From contig NSIA01000108.1 in the NCBI GenBank assembly GCA_002737585.1, forward strand, positions 45-9,243: a stretch of DNA of 9,199 nt, written 5' to 3'. Below are positions 1 through 6,732 of this stretch, piece after piece. The position numbers and the translations under genes were made by a program. The notes beneath the pieces are model-generated. The model was not told the DNA's origin. It saw only the letters and a list, made by a program, of their open reading frames with translations, and did no database searches. Positions within the stretch are counted from its first letter, which is position 1. The number at the start of each line of letters is the position of its first letter. The DNA is from Planctomycetaceae bacterium (GTDB lineage: Bacteria; Planctomycetota; Phycisphaerae; Phycisphaerales; SM1A02).

Positions 1-732
1 ATTGCGGGCGTGCAACTGAGCGCCACGCATCCATCCATGCGTCCGCGCGATCTTGGTGTCAGCGCACGACGCGATCTTCGCGCCACGCTCGCGCGGTATG
101 AATTGGTGGTCACTGGTATTGACGCGTGGATCCCAAGTGAACACTTCATTGATCCGGCGAATGCAGACCGAGCCATCGAAGCGGCGTGTGCAGCATGTGA
201 ATTCGCCAGTGAATTTGGTCGTGTGCCGGTCACGCTGCAATTGCCGCGCGCCGCAAGCAACGCGGGCGCACTGAGCACCGCTGGTCCGCACGCCGCTGGT
301 GAAGCAAGTAATGCCGCCCAAGAATCCCACGCCGCGCGCCGTCACGATGCAATCGGCGCCATCGCCTCGGCTGCCGAGCGTTCCGGGGTAACGGTCGCCG
401 ACGCGTCCGGTGCCGTGGGCGCGCCGTGGCCACCGATAGGGGTTTCGCTCGACCCGGCGGCGGTCCTTGCCGAAGGCGGTGACCCGGTGAACACGGTTTC
501 GCAACTGGGTTCGCGGTTGGTATCGGCACGGATTGTTGACCTCCTGCGCTCCGGAATGCGCGGTCCGGTCGGCGCAGCGGGCGAATCTCGGCTGGATGTG
601 CTGGGATTCCGGGTGGCCTTGGAGATGGCCGGGCTTGCACGATTCCCCGTGATCGACGCTCGGCAATGGATCGATCCCCATGCGGGAATCGTCGCCACCG
701 TTCAGGCATGGGGCGGGGCGATCCCGGGCTAA
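1..732 (+). CDS. Sugar phosphate isomerase/epimerase-like TIM-barrel protein, 5' partial
   Basis: The frame is open from base 1 and ends at TAA 730-732, giving 243 visible residues. The GTG at 10 is an internal codon rather than a credible start, because the first residues (AGVQLSA) match the second strand of a xylose isomerase-like (AP endonuclease 2) barrel. About 30 N-terminal residues are probably missing. Visible hallmarks are the 'GIDAWIP' strand, a helix rich in Ala and Cys, the strand 'PVTLQLP', the late strand 'GVSLDPAAVL' followed by 'SRLVSARIVD', and a terminal segment 'FPVIDARQW' where such enzymes usually end. Proteins of this type isomerise or epimerise sugars or inositol derivatives using a metal ion. 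I cannot see the full set of Glu/Asp/His metal ligands, so activity is unproven. Visible residues 83-120 form an Ala/Ser/His-rich insert. The next gene starts 24 bp downstream, which suggests co-transcription. The fold assignment is fairly secure but the substrate is unknown. Confidence 0.7.
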   Translation: MAGVQLSATHPSMRPRDLGVSARRDLRATLARYELVVTGIDAWIPSEHFIDPANADRAIEAACAACEFASEFGRVPVTLQLPRAASNAGALSTAGPHAAGEASNAAQESHAARRHDAIGAIASAAERSGVTVADASGAVGAPWPPIGVSLDPAAVLAEGGDPVNTVSQLGSRLVSARIVDLLRSGMRGPVGAAGESRLDVLGFRVALEMAGLARFPVIDARQWIDPHAGIVATVQAWGGAIPG

Positions 733-756
733 TTTGCTTCCACTACACTTTGGCGT

Positions 757-1485
757 ATGGCTCGTCGCGCTGCTCCGGCTCTTTATGAATTGATGCGTCG
801 CCCCGGCGCGCCGGGTACCTCTGCGTCTTCGCCTGCGATGACAGGGACTCCGCGCCGCGTGGGTAACGCGCCCGGTCTGCCTTCAACATTTGAAATTTCA
901 CTTCGGCGCGCCATTGTCATTGGCATTGCCGTAGTGGTTGCCGTTTCCATCGCGTACGGCATCGGAGTCAAGCGCGGTTCCAGCGCTAGCACCGGCGCAC
1001 CGCGCAACGGAAGTGACGCGGAGTCAGTCAGTCCGCCGTCGGTCGTTTCGCAACAAACATCACCGCTGATTCCCGCCATTCCCGGCAAGTCCTCCGGCGC
1101 AACCGGCAGCAAGACCGCCGCTCCGGTCTCGGGTACTTCGGGGTCTGGAAAGTCTGCAACTGCCCCCCGCGCAGCAACCGATAACAAGTCCGATCCCCGG
1201 GTCAAAGGGATGTATTACTTTGTAGTTGGCCATCCATCATCCGACCGCCGGGTGGAGATGCTGACATTTTGTCGGGCTGAGGGGCTTGATGCGTACCTCG
1301 TTCCCGATGATAATGCTTTATTGCGTAAGATCATCGTCCTGCCTGGTTACCGCGACCTGTCTGAAAAATCATCGTCAGAGATAAAAGCTCTCGAAGCGAA
1401 GATCAAGCAGGTTGGCAAGAAGTGGAAGGGCAACAAGCCCGGAAACAAGGATTTTGATGACGCGTACCCCGCGCTCTTCAAATAA
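757..1485 (+). CDS. Single-pass membrane protein with SPOR-like C-terminal domain
   Basis: This 242-residue protein has a basic cytoplasmic N-terminus (about 1-50). One hydrophobic segment follows at about 52-70 (AIVIGIAVVVAVSIAYGIG). A Ser/Pro/Gly/Lys-rich linker spans about 72-145, and a folded C-terminal domain about 146-242. That domain reads as strand (MYYFVVGH), helix (VEMLTFCRAEG), strand (DAYLVP), strand (KIIVLPGY) and a long charged helix, ending in 'FDDAYPALFK'. The order resembles a SPOR-type peptidoglycan-binding fold, and I recall planctomycete proteins with the same arrangement. The SPOR call is inferred from the pattern alone. The likely topology is N-terminus inside and C-terminal domain in the periplasm. 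The ATG at 757 has no visible Shine-Dalgarno sequence. The N-terminal 'PALYELM' segment looks deliberate rather than random. A role in envelope or division processes is plausible but unproven. Confidence 0.7.
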   Translation: MARRAAPALYELMRRPGAPGTSASSPAMTGTPRRVGNAPGLPSTFEISLRRAIVIGIAVVVAVSIAYGIGVKRGSSASTGAPRNGSDAESVSPPSVVSQQTSPLIPAIPGKSSGATGSKTAAPVSGTSGSGKSATAPRAATDNKSDPRVKGMYYFVVGHPSSDRRVEMLTFCRAEGLDAYLVPDDNALLRKIIVLPGYRDLSEKSSSEIKALEAKIKQVGKKWKGNKPGNKDFDDAYPALFK

Positions 1486-1593
1486 ATGAGCAATGGATAC
1501 GCCGACGGAATGAATGTAAGAGAGACTGAAACGGAGTCGTCACGAAGGCGCCTCCGACACACTGACCCCGCGTTGAAAGATAGAACCCGATGA
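1486..1593 (+). CDS. Possible 35-codon leader ORF between two coupled genes
   Basis: An ATG at 1486 directly follows the TAA of the SPOR-like gene (TAAATG). The frame runs 35 codons to TGA 1591-1593, which overlaps the ATG of the small basic protein by four bases (ATGA at 1590-1593). The peptide would be hydrophilic, with an acidic ETETES stretch, then SRRRLRH, and would end KDRTR. I recognise no family. No Shine-Dalgarno sequence precedes it, so translation would depend on termination-reinitiation from the upstream gene. This could be chance in an untranslated leader; the main support is the stop/start arrangement at both ends. Confidence 0.22.
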   Translation: MSNGYADGMNVRETETESSRRRLRHTDPALKDRTR

Positions 1594-1883
1594 GCCTTCA
1601 CCGTAGCCTAAAGACCAAGTCCGGCGCCCTTAACCAGCACCGCAACGTGCTGACCCGCGCCGAGCGCATCGCAAAGCTGACCGAGGAAGAGCGCTTCGAA
1701 GTTGGTAAGAACAACGCGCTTGGTCTCGTCAAGGTCCGCAGCATCAAGATTGCCGCTGGCAAGAAGCCGAAGAAGGCCGAAGAGGGTGATGCCGCAGCCA
1801 AGCCGGGCGCTAAGGGCGCAGCAGCGAAGGGTGCAGCAGCACCAGCCGCGAAGGCCGCAGCGAAGCCAGCCGCTAAGAAGTAA
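1590..1883 (+). CDS. PVC-type small basic protein with histone H1-like tail
   Basis: This 97-residue protein has two parts. The core, residues 1-55 (MSLHRSLKTK, then NQHRNVLTRAERIAKL and GLVKVRSIKI), matches the small basic protein family found in Planctomycetes, Verrucomicrobia and Chlamydiae (TIGR04137 as I recall it). That family is thought to be RNA- or ribosome-associated, but its function is not firmly established. The tail, residues 56-97, is almost entirely Lys, Ala, Gly and Pro (for example AAKPGAKGAAAKG) and resembles the DNA-binding tail of histone H1. The cores usually stand with a short tail or none, so this length is notable. The start is set by the family's N-terminal motif, with a weak purine stretch (GAAAGA) upstream. 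A terminator hairpin begins 26 nt after the stop. The family call is good; the nucleic acid-binding role is inferred from charge. Confidence 0.85.
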   Translation: MSLHRSLKTKSGALNQHRNVLTRAERIAKLTEEERFEVGKNNALGLVKVRSIKIAAGKKPKKAEEGDAAAKPGAKGAAAKGAAAPAAKAAAKPAAKK

Positions 1884-1888
1884 TCCGT

Positions 1889-3076
1889 ATGACCACGCAC
1901 ACCTCCTCGGGCGGCCCATTGGGCCGCCTTTCTCTTTCCTCCCTCATTTCGCAGCGCGCTCGATCCATCGATGCGTCAGGAATTCGCAAGGTGTTCGACC
2001 TAGCGGCCAAGATGAAGGACCCGATCAATCTTTCGATCGGGCAGCCTGATTTCTTGGTACCCGCGGTGATGAAAGAGGCGGCAAAAGCAGCCATCGACGC
2101 CGATCGTAATGGCTACACGGTGACGCAGGGGATTCCGGAACTCATTGATGCCACGTGGAATCACCTGCGCAGCAACGTTGGTTGGGATGGCCCGGGTGAG
2201 CATCGCAGTTTAGTCATCACTAGCGGTACCAGTGGTGGCATTGTGCTTGCGGCCATGGCGTTGTTAGACGCTGGTGATGAGATGATCATTCCCGATCCGT
2301 ACTTTGTGATGTACGCGCAATTGGGAAAGATGACTGGTGGCACCATGGTGTGCTGTGACACGTATCCAGACTTCCGCATGACCGCGGAGCGCATTGAGCG
2401 CTGCATGACGCCGCGTACCAAGGCGGTGTTGATTTGCAGCCCAAGTAATCCATGCGGCACTGTGCTCACCGGCGCGGAACTCCGCGACATTGTTGACCTG
2501 TGCCGTCGCCGCGGCGTGCTGCTCATCAGCGATGAGATCTACGACGAGTTCTGCTTTAGCGACATGCGCGAGGACGGACACTGTCCAAGCCCGGCGCGCT
2601 TCAGCGATGAATGCCTATTGGTCCGCGGCTTCGGTAAGACGTATGGATGCACGGGTTGGCGCCTTGGATATGTGGCAGGGCCAAAGGAGATTGTGCAAGA
2701 GATTGCCAAGTTCCAGCAGTACACCTACGTGTGCGCGCCCAGCATGGCGCAGTGGGGTGTTATTCCAAGTTTCGGCGTCGACCTTGCGCCCATCGTTACG
2801 GACTATGAGCGACGGCGGCAGATGGTGGTCGATGCGTTTGCTGGCGTGACCACGGTTCCGCGGCCTGGTGGCGCGTTCTATGCGTTTGTTGAAGTTCCCA
2901 AGCGCCTTGGAATCACTGGCCATGAATTTGTTGAACAAGCGATCGCCAACCGTGTGTTGGTGATTCCTGGCAATGTGTTTAGCCGGCGTGACACGCACTT
3001 CCGCATCAGCTTTGCAACACGCCCCGACAAATTGGCGGAAGGTCTTGCCATTCTGCGCGGCTTGATGACTGCCTGA
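1889..3076 (+). CDS. PLP-dependent aminotransferase, class I/II (aspartate aminotransferase fold)
   Basis: This 395-residue fold-type I aminotransferase transfers an amino group from an amino acid to a 2-oxo acid in the cytoplasm. The visible hallmarks are 'INLSIGQPDF' near 47, Tyr76 in 'NGYTVTQG', the phosphate loop 'TSGTSGG' at 111-117, 'SPSNPCG' with Asn187 at 184-190, 'DEIYDEF' with Asp215 and Tyr218, the Schiff-base Lys250 in 'RGFGKTYGCTGWRLGY' with Arg258, and Arg372 in 'FRISFA' for the substrate carboxylate. The set is complete, so it should be active; the substrate cannot be read from sequence. The start is uncertain. ATG 1889 is the only upstream ATG and has only a weak AAGAAG before it. 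A terminator hairpin sits at codons 8-14, and family similarity begins near 'ISQRARSIDASG' (residue 20). In-frame TTG 1919 or ATT 1946 are alternatives. The gene ends 39 bp before a strong terminator. Confidence 0.92.
   Translation: MTTHTSSGGPLGRLSLSSLISQRARSIDASGIRKVFDLAAKMKDPINLSIGQPDFLVPAVMKEAAKAAIDADRNGYTVTQGIPELIDATWNHLRSNVGWDGPGEHRSLVITSGTSGGIVLAAMALLDAGDEMIIPDPYFVMYAQLGKMTGGTMVCCDTYPDFRMTAERIERCMTPRTKAVLICSPSNPCGTVLTGAELRDIVDLCRRRGVLLISDEIYDEFCFSDMREDGHCPSPARFSDECLLVRGFGKTYGCTGWRLGYVAGPKEIVQEIAKFQQYTYVCAPSMAQWGVIPSFGVDLAPIVTDYERRRQMVVDAFAGVTTVPRPGGAFYAFVEVPKRLGITGHEFVEQAIANRVLVIPGNVFSRRDTHFRISFATRPDKLAEGLAILRGLMTA
1910..1940 (+). terminator. Rho-independent terminator after the small basic protein gene
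   Basis: Arms GGCGGCCCA (1910-1918) and TGGGCCGCC (1920-1928) are perfect complements. The practical form is an 8-bp GC-rich stem with loop ATT. A T-rich run follows (TTTCTCTTT, 1929-1937). It lies 26 nt after the small basic protein stop, a normal place for its terminator. It is also inside the annotated aminotransferase frame, so it either isolates a highly expressed small gene or attenuates read-through into the enzyme. The structure is seen directly; its efficiency is not known. Confidence 0.75.
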
Positions 3077-3114
3077 GGCGTGCGCGAACGCGAACCGCAA
3101 CTATCAATGAAACG

Positions 3115-3153
3115 AACAAGCGCCCGAGCATGAAGCTCGGGCGCTTGTTTGTT
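3115..3153. terminator. Bidirectional terminator between convergent genes
   Basis: Left arm 3115-3129 (AACAAGCGCCCGAGC) and right arm 3135-3149 are perfect 15-bp complements around the 5-nt loop ATGAA. On the plus strand the stem is followed by TGTTT, ending the aminotransferase transcript. On the minus strand it is followed by CGTTTCATT, about 46 nt past the stop of the lipoprotein gene. Two convergent genes share it. Confidence 0.9.
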
Positions 3154-3195
3154 TCAGAGTGTCATGCGCCTTTCGACACAAGATTCAGATGGTCC

Positions 3196-3411
3196 TTACG
3201 GAGCCTTCTTCGGAGCGCCGGCAGCGGCCGCTGCGCCGGCACCTTCAGCAGACTTCATGCGGTCCTTGAGTCCCTCGTTCGGGCTCTTGACGCTGCCAGC
3301 TGCTGGAGCGGCATCGTTCTTCTGAACAGACTTGACGGCTGGTGAGCCGCCGTCGCAGCCGGTGAGGACGACGAGTAGGGCGACTGCGCTTGCGGTGGCG
3401 ATGATCTTCAT
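3196..3411 (-). CDS. Small lipoprotein, function unknown
   Basis: This 71-residue precursor begins with a classic lipoprotein signal peptide: Lys2, a hydrophobic core (ATASAVALLVV) and lipobox LTGC with Cys19. Signal peptidase II would leave a lipid-anchored mature peptide of about 53 residues. The mature part is Ala/Gly/Ser/Lys-rich and mostly disordered, apart from a short charged stretch 'NEGLKDRMKSAEG', and it ends in KKAP. I recognise no domain. The start is supported by an AGGA Shine-Dalgarno sequence (3418-3421) six bases before ATG. The gene is the last one on the minus strand, 151 bp after the phosphoesterase stop. I see no clear terminator in that gap, so it may be read from the upstream gene or from its own promoter. 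Confidence 0.8.
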   Translation of the reverse strand: MKIIATASAVALLVVLTGCDGGSPAVKSVQKNDAAPAAGSVKSPNEGLKDRMKSAEGAGAAAAAGAPKKAP

Positions 3412-3562
3412 AGTGGTTCCTGAATTGCCTTTCGATGCTCGGGCTTACGTTTGGGCGAGCTTCCCAATGCGCGGGGGCATGTATTGCCGAGTGCCACGCA
3501 CGCGCAGTGTCTCAGAACCATTCGGTTGCCGTCAAGGGGTGGTTCCCGCAACTTACCCAAGA

Positions 3563-5497
3563 TTATTTCGAACGCGCCACCGGTTCTGCAAGCCGCCAGC
3601 GCCCGGCGGCGGCAGCTGGGGCAAGCCAGCGCCACTGCGTGTGGAACGTGTCATCGTTGTCGGCAATTCCTACCTGGATGGACGCGTTTGCGCCCGCACT
3701 TGCAGGGAGCGGCACTTCCATGTGCGCAGACCAACCGGTGCCCGCGCGCGTTTCGCATTTCATAGTGACACCATCCGGCGCGGTGCAACCGGTGGTGAAT
3801 GGTTCAACAAGAAAGTCAAGTGGCGCAGCCAACGCTGGGCTATCAATCAAGACACGGATGGCGTCGGCGTGCGGATCGTTCTTGCGCTTGGCGTCAGGTG
3901 CGCTCCATGAAGGCGCTGCGGCTTGCAGTTGGTCTGGCACCAGTGCGTCGATGATTAACTTCGTGCCATCAGAAGAGCGTGTGATCTGTACGGTGGGGTT
4001 TTCTTCACGGGTGTCGTACGGGGAGTAGTTCCATGCCAGTACCGGTAGCGAAACGGCGCTTGCTACATCCGTACCAAGTTGCACCGTTCGATCAATCGGC
4101 AGGCGTGTAGGAAGGTAAATCGGCACCGTTCGACCTTTGCTATCTACAAAGGTGGCGTACATATCAAGCTGCGGTGCCAAGATCGTTCCGCTCTGCGGCA
4201 TGAGCGTCACGGGTACTTCAATGGTCACTTCACTCTTGGCTGGTACGTCGTGTTCGCATGCGCCACTGGCAACGCGCAATGTAGAGCGCGCGTTGTTCGC
4301 CATGGTGCTGGCGTAGTCAACATCAGCGAGCGTGTGACTGGTCCAGCCGTTCGCTCCGCCGTTGGTTCCGGGGGTTCCTTGACCTGCTCGACCAGCGGTC
4401 CACCACACAGCGGGACCATTGGCGTTGCGCAGTACGCCGGGTGGATCAAGCGTGACGTGGATGGGCACATCAATCGGGTTCTTCACTACAAACCGCGCGA
4501 CTGCTTGTCTTGGAGCAGTCAGTGTGGATGGATCAGGCAGTTTGCCATCGGTGCGCACCGCGGGCACTGGGTCACGTAATGCATACACACGGTCTTGATC
4601 AGCGCGTGTCACAAAGTCCTCGGGCAGTACCAGGCCCACTGGCTGATGCCACACCCGTAGGGCGCCTTCGGAAGTGCAATCAACAAAGGTCAGGTGTTGC
4701 ATTTGCCCAGCAAGCGGATGTTGATCGATCATTCCGCCGCAAGTGCCCACAATGTGGTACTGCACGCCGCCGACATCTGCCTCTCGTTGCAATGCGTGAA
4801 AGTGACCAGCAATCACTGCGTCAACGCCTGCCTTCTCAAGGAGCGGCTGCACGCGATCGTTCCACTTGACTGAGGGGTACCGCCACATGGGTCGGTGCAT
4901 CAGGAGGAAGATCGGTTGATTGCGCTTGGATGCGGATTGCAGCGCGCCTGAAAGCCACGCAATTTGCGTGTCACTGAAGCCCATCTTGGAATCGCCTAAG
5001 CCTTCATCACTGAAGACCACCAATACCGTGGCCAGATCAAGTTCAACGGAGTACCACACGGGTCCAAAGCGTTGCCGGTACTGCTCTGCAAACGTGGCAT
5101 CACCAGCGGTGCGCGTTCCACTGATCACATCATGATTGCCGGCAGTGGGATAGAAGGCAGCGGAGAGTTTGCCCACTGCGCTGAGGTATTCGTCCGCCTC
5201 AGTGTTCCACAGCGAAGTGGAGCGGGTGTAGCCCTGCACCATGTCACCAACGGTGAAGACTGCGTCCGGTCGAATGATGTTCAAATCTTCCACCGCAGCC
5301 AAGAGGTACGGAATGCCCCACGCGCGACCCGTGGTGCGGTCGGGAAGAATGGCAATCCGCTGCACGCGCGGGCGAGCACCGTCTTTGACCACTTGACCAT
5401 CGGTGGCACGTCCGCTGTCATCCGCTTGGAAGTGCGGCGGGGCGCCTGCAGAGGTGGCGGCCATGGTCAGGACGATAAGAGCGGCGGCAGAAAGCAT
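3563..5497 (-). CDS. Secreted calcineurin-like metallophosphoesterase with CBM9-like C-terminal domain
   Basis: The protein has 644 residues. Residues 1-19 look like a signal peptide (hydrophobic run, cleavage near TSAGA), although the n-region has no basic residue. No standard upstream start exists in frame before a stop, so this start stands. The phosphoesterase domain (about 45-290) shows 'GDMVQGY' (Asp85), 'GNHD' (120-123), 'LLMHRPMW' (His201) and 'GHFH' (231-234). The first metal motif reads 'LPDRTTG' (Asp53) instead of D-x-H; I recall a similar DRTGG form in related planctomycete proteins. The middle region (about 330-435) looks like a beta-sandwich linker. Residues of about 470-640 resemble a CBM9-type carbohydrate-binding fold ('LIIDALVPD', 'DAIRVLID', 'GWSAHMEVPLP', 'VGIADND'). 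It probably hydrolyses phosphoesters outside the cytoplasmic membrane while attached to glycans. The substrate is unknown, and the CBM9 call is less certain than the enzyme domain. Confidence 0.85.
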   Translation of the reverse strand: MLSAAALIVLTMAATSAGAPPHFQADDSGRATDGQVVKDGARPRVQRIAILPDRTTGRAWGIPYLLAAVEDLNIIRPDAVFTVGDMVQGYTRSTSLWNTEADEYLSAVGKLSAAFYPTAGNHDVISGTRTAGDATFAEQYRQRFGPVWYSVELDLATVLVVFSDEGLGDSKMGFSDTQIAWLSGALQSASKRNQPIFLLMHRPMWRYPSVKWNDRVQPLLEKAGVDAVIAGHFHALQREADVGGVQYHIVGTCGGMIDQHPLAGQMQHLTFVDCTSEGALRVWHQPVGLVLPEDFVTRADQDRVYALRDPVPAVRTDGKLPDPSTLTAPRQAVARFVVKNPIDVPIHVTLDPPGVLRNANGPAVWWTAGRAGQGTPGTNGGANGWTSHTLADVDYASTMANNARSTLRVASGACEHDVPAKSEVTIEVPVTLMPQSGTILAPQLDMYATFVDSKGRTVPIYLPTRLPIDRTVQLGTDVASAVSLPVLAWNYSPYDTREENPTVQITRSSDGTKLIIDALVPDQLQAAAPSWSAPDAKRKNDPHADAIRVLIDSPALAAPLDFLVEPFTTGCTAPDGVTMKCETRAGTGWSAHMEVPLPASAGANASIQVGIADNDDTFHTQWRWLAPAAAAGRWRLAEPVARSK

Positions 5498-5584
5498 GCG
5501 TGGATTGTCTACGCAAATGCGATGCGGTGCGCAGCGCGTTGGTTAGAAATTGGCTTGGTTTGCAGAAGCAGCCGATGCGCGGTT

Positions 5585-5659
5585 TACGCCTTCGCGTTCT
5601 ACACCTTCGCGGTCGACACCTTCGCGGTCGACACCTTCGCGGTCTACACCTTCGCGGTA
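5585..5659. repeat. 15-bp tandem repeat, five copies, spanning the glycosyltransferase stop
   Basis: Units start at 5585, 5600, 5615, 5630 and 5645, with plus-strand consensus KACACCTTCGCGGTC. Units three and four are identical; the first has three differences from the consensus. On the minus strand each unit encodes Ser-Thr-Ala-Lys-Val in the glycosyltransferase frame. The unit nearest the gene codes for its last residues, and its boundary codon is the TAG stop. The rest of the array is untranslated unless the stop is read through. It lies in the 146-bp gap before the phosphoesterase gene. Confidence 0.9.
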
Positions 5660-6732
5660 CTGGTTCCCGCGCCCGGAAAGGGAATCGACGGTCCGCGCAT
5701 AATGGATTCGCACGCGGCGGCAAGTTGATCTGCGCAGCGCGCTGAGGCAAATCCAGCGGCGGTTCGAACCGCGGCTTCGGCGCCCACGGCTCCGGCAGCT
5801 GCGGGGTCAAGCATGGCCTTGGTCAATTGCGCGGTCCATTCACGCGCGTCGCGCTCTTGCACCACCAGCGCGGTGACTCCGTCAATCAGGTGATCGGCAA
5901 ATGGATCATCCATCGCTACCACTGTTCGGCCAAGACCCATCGCCTCCAGTACCACGGACCGAACGCCATGCATTGCTTCCGGCAGCGCAAACACGCCGCA
6001 TGCCAGCGCCAGTGGTCGCACCAATTCCAGGCGTGAAACGCCGTTGAGAACACGTTGCACGCCGAACTCTCGGGCGAGCGCCCAGAGGCGCGGGTCGTGC
6101 CCGGGTGGCAACTCAATGGCCACTTGAAACTCAGGAAGCGCGGGCATGACATCGGCAATGGCTGCAAACACGGCGCGGTAGGCGCCAACGTCGCGGCCGG
6201 TGCCGGCGATCGCCAGACTTTGTGGGCTGGCAACAAAGGTGTCGCGCCGCGATGGCACCGGAACGCCAAGCGGGAGAACGGTGACCATTTGCTCGCCAAC
6301 AACGCGCGCTGCACGCGCGGCGATCGGTGCGGTGGCGGCGCACACCAAGTCAAGGCGGCCCGTGTGTCGCTTCAACGCGGTGGCATCCAGCTCATCGGAG
6401 GTAGAGATCATGGCAACCAGTCCGGCATCCATGTCATCTGCCAATTCCGCAGCGGCAATGAACGCGCGCGCTCCAAAACTCACAAAGATTTCCGGTGGAT
6501 CGTCCTCAAGCGAACTACTCAGGGCGCCAAGCCGCGAAGGCCGAAAGAGCAGCGAACTATCAAAATCAAAGGTCGACGCCGCAATCATTCGCAGTAGCGG
6601 CGGTTCATCACGCGCAGGCGGAAGAATGCGACGAATACGAACGCCATCGCCAGCGAGTGCTACGGCCAGGCGTTGCACGGCAGCAGCGTCCGTCAGGAGG
6701 CGTTCGGGATCGACGACGAGCGCGATGTGCAT
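5644..6732 (-). CDS. Glycosyltransferase, GT4/GT-B type
   Basis: This 362-residue protein opens with a Rossmann strand (MHIALVVDPE) and has a junction 'VTVLPLGVPVP' (151-160), typical of the start of the donor-binding half in GT4 enzymes. A conserved block follows, 'PEAMHGVRSVVLEAMGLGR' (251-269), then 'DGVTALVV' (284-291). GT4 enzymes transfer a sugar from a nucleotide-sugar donor to glycans or lipids. The usual E-x7-E motif is changed: Glu263 is present but His255 stands where the first Glu is expected. The 'G-G/T' glycine loop of the N-terminal half is also weak, so the acceptor and even activity are uncertain. The start is supported by GGAGG just upstream. It overlaps the thioesterase by 40 nt. 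The C-terminal tail after about residue 347 is low-complexity and ends within the 15-bp repeat. Confidence 0.78.
   Translation of the reverse strand: MHIALVVDPERLLTDAAAVQRLAVALAGDGVRIRRILPPARDEPPLLRMIAASTFDFDSSLLFRPSRLGALSSSLEDDPPEIFVSFGARAFIAAAELADDMDAGLVAMISTSDELDATALKRHTGRLDLVCAATAPIAARAARVVGEQMVTVLPLGVPVPSRRDTFVASPQSLAIAGTGRDVGAYRAVFAAIADVMPALPEFQVAIELPPGHDPRLWALAREFGVQRVLNGVSRLELVRPLALACGVFALPEAMHGVRSVVLEAMGLGRTVVAMDDPFADHLIDGVTALVVQERDAREWTAQLTKAMLDPAAAGAVGAEAAVRTAAGFASARCADQLAAACESIMRGPSIPFPGAGTSTAKV

Noticed and set aside
230..709. 159-codon minus-strand frame opposite the isomerase-like gene
   Set aside because: It is Arg/Pro-rich with no recognisable motif and lies wholly within a supported plus-strand gene. 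It is the usual mirror frame of GC-rich coding DNA.
1541..1556. AGGCGCCT palindrome before the small basic protein
   Set aside because: It is a short 8-bp palindrome with no T-run and no second copy, too common in GC-rich DNA to call an operator.
1900..1907. CACCTCCT, identical to the anti-Shine-Dalgarno end of 16S rRNA, in the aminotransferase leader
   Set aside because: Eight bases in a pyrimidine-rich stretch occur by chance, and I see no matching purine site nearby that it would mask.
3412..3562. Possible terminator or small gene between the phosphoesterase and the lipoprotein
   Set aside because: The only inverted repeats are 5-6 bp arms with 14-19 nt spacers and no T-run. No frame shows a recognisable product.
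5072..5810. Long frames on both strands with repeated TFAV or PRRCR peptides
   Set aside because: They are produced by the 15-bp tandem repeat read in other frames, combined with shadows of the phosphoesterase and glycosyltransferase genes.
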